Source: an uncultured Nitrospina sp.
GTDB taxonomy: Bacteria > Nitrospinota > Nitrospinia > Nitrospinales > VA-1
NCBI GenBank assembly: GCA_913044145.1
Contig: CAJWOD010000014.1
Coordinates: forward strand, 1 to 14,967
DNA: 14,967 bases
Reading direction: 5' to 3'
Numbering within the stretch: the first letter of the stretch is position 1; each line of letters starts with the position of its first letter. Both the position numbers and the translations under genes were made by a program. The notes under the pieces were generated by a model. That model saw only the letters and a list, made by a program, of their open reading frames with translations, did not search any database and was not told the origin of the DNA. Below are positions 14,287 to 14,967 of the stretch, piece after piece.

Positions 14287-14955
14287 TCAATCAGTAAAAC
14301 AATCTGAGCGGTCATCCTTCAATATTGTTGCAGCGCCATCAGCGATTGAAAGCGCACGTTTTCGAATATATTTACTGGGATCTATGACCGAGCGCTGTTT
14401 AGGGTTAGGTAAAACAGCAGCCAGCAAACTCGCTTGCTGTAAACTTAGTTTGCTGGATGGCACTCCAAATAGCTTTTGACTAGCCTGTTCAATTCCAAAG
14501 ATACCCTTATCAAATTCAGCAATATTTAAATAAACCTCAAGAATGCGTTTTTTGGACCAAGAAATTTCTACGACTGGAGTCAAAATTGCTTCAAAGATTT
14601 TTCTAATCCAACTTCTTTGGTGCCAAAGAAATAAGTTTTTTACAACTTGCTGACTTATTGTAGAGGCGCCTCTTTTGGATCCTTGATCTATGGCTGACCG
14701 AATTGCTGCCAAATCAAAACCCCAGTGATTGCAAAAATTCACATCCTCTGCGGCCACAACACTTAAAGGCACATTCTCCGACATATCCTCCAAATAAACC
14801 CAAGAATAAGAAATTGAACCATGATTTGACTTCTCTGCAAGCATATAAGGCGTAGTAGGAATAGGAACAAATCGAAAAATTAGCACAATTCCAAATATTA
14901 AAAGAAAAAGCATTATCAACACTATCTTCAAAATTTTTTTCAATTTCGGAAGCAT
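14287..14955 (-). CDS. mtgA: Monofunctional peptidoglycan glycosyltransferase MtgA
   Basis: A 222-residue GT51 enzyme that polymerises lipid II into glycan strands on the periplasmic side of the inner membrane. A basic N-terminus precedes one membrane anchor at about 9-29. The GT51 motifs are in order: AAEDVNFCNHWGFD, with catalytic glutamate E70; GASTISQQVVKNLFLW at 96-111; RKIFEA; the second catalytic glutamate, probably E130, in TPVVE; and RILEVYLNIAEF. The protein ends after about 222 residues with no transpeptidase domain, so it is the monofunctional form. The ATG is at 14955; a GGAA Shine-Dalgarno is just visible before the window edge. The gene is complete. It is followed by the GST gene after about 50 bases; any upstream operon partner lies outside the window. 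Confidence 0.96.
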   Translation of the reverse strand: MLPKLKKILKIVLIMLFLLIFGIVLIFRFVPIPTTPYMLAEKSNHGSISYSWVYLEDMSENVPLSVVAAEDVNFCNHWGFDLAAIRSAIDQGSKRGASTISQQVVKNLFLWHQRSWIRKIFEAILTPVVEISWSKKRILEVYLNIAEFDKGIFGIEQASQKLFGVPSSKLSLQQASLLAAVLPNPKQRSVIDPSKYIRKRALSIADGAATILKDDRSDCFTD

Positions 14956-14967
14956 AAAAATTTTCCA

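Noticed and set aside
1..14967. Mobile elements, CRISPR arrays, phage genes, tRNA or rRNA genes
   Set aside because: No transposase, integrase, repeat-spacer pattern or RNA gene could be seen; base composition looks even and the genes are intact.

Overview
This window looks like a compact chromosomal segment from an AT-rich alphaproteobacterium. The gene content and order resemble marine Rhodobacterales (roseobacter-like, low-GC lineages). Support comes from a class II histone-deacetylase-family gene running directly into xseB, the alphaproteobacterial ('Methanosarcina-type') form of SerC followed by a long SerA, a GST gene followed by queG, and base composition of roughly 40% GC by eye. The lineage is an inference from neighbourhood and protein style; no marker RNA gene is present. 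I found no mobile element, CRISPR array, tRNA or rRNA. Gene density is very high and the longest gap is about 150 bases.

Layout. At 1-2363, on the minus strand, three genes are packed tightly: a SpuC-like class III aminotransferase, an HDAC/acetylpolyamine-amidohydrolase-family deacetylase, and the first codons of xseB, which runs off the left edge. A second, paralogous class III aminotransferase is transcribed divergently at 2482-3885. At 4014-4950, on the minus strand, lies an msrB-msrA methionine sulfoxide reductase operon. Opposite it is a single-domain rhodanese at 5103-5477. At 5474-9320 is the serine biosynthesis block: serB on the minus strand, divergent from serC-serA on the plus strand. 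Together these cover all three dedicated steps from 3-phosphoglycerate to serine. At 9465-10379 is the tRNA U34 hydroxylase trhO. From 10376 to the right edge everything is on the minus strand: mtgA (peptidoglycan glycosyltransferase), a GST, queG (the last step of queuosine synthesis) and a stand-alone hydantoinase/oxoprolinase-A-type ATPase-fold protein.

How the genes fit together. The aminotransferase and deacetylase pair suggests polyamine breakdown: deacetylation of acetylated polyamines, then transamination of the free diamine. MsrA and MsrB repair the two stereoisomers of methionine sulfoxide. SerA, SerC and SerB make serine. TrhO and QueG both modify the wobble base of tRNAs.

The most interesting non-coding signal is in the serC leader. 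A perfect 6-bp hairpin there has a C-rich loop complementary to G-runs on both sides, including the serC Shine-Dalgarno, so a pseudoknot-type translational switch is possible. Other points of note are two convergent gene pairs sharing a TTAA at their stops, an MsrB lacking both zinc-binding Cys pairs, and a 28-residue frame-broken micro-ORF between serA and trhO. I did not find convincing evidence of a wholly new multi-gene system; most of the window is housekeeping.
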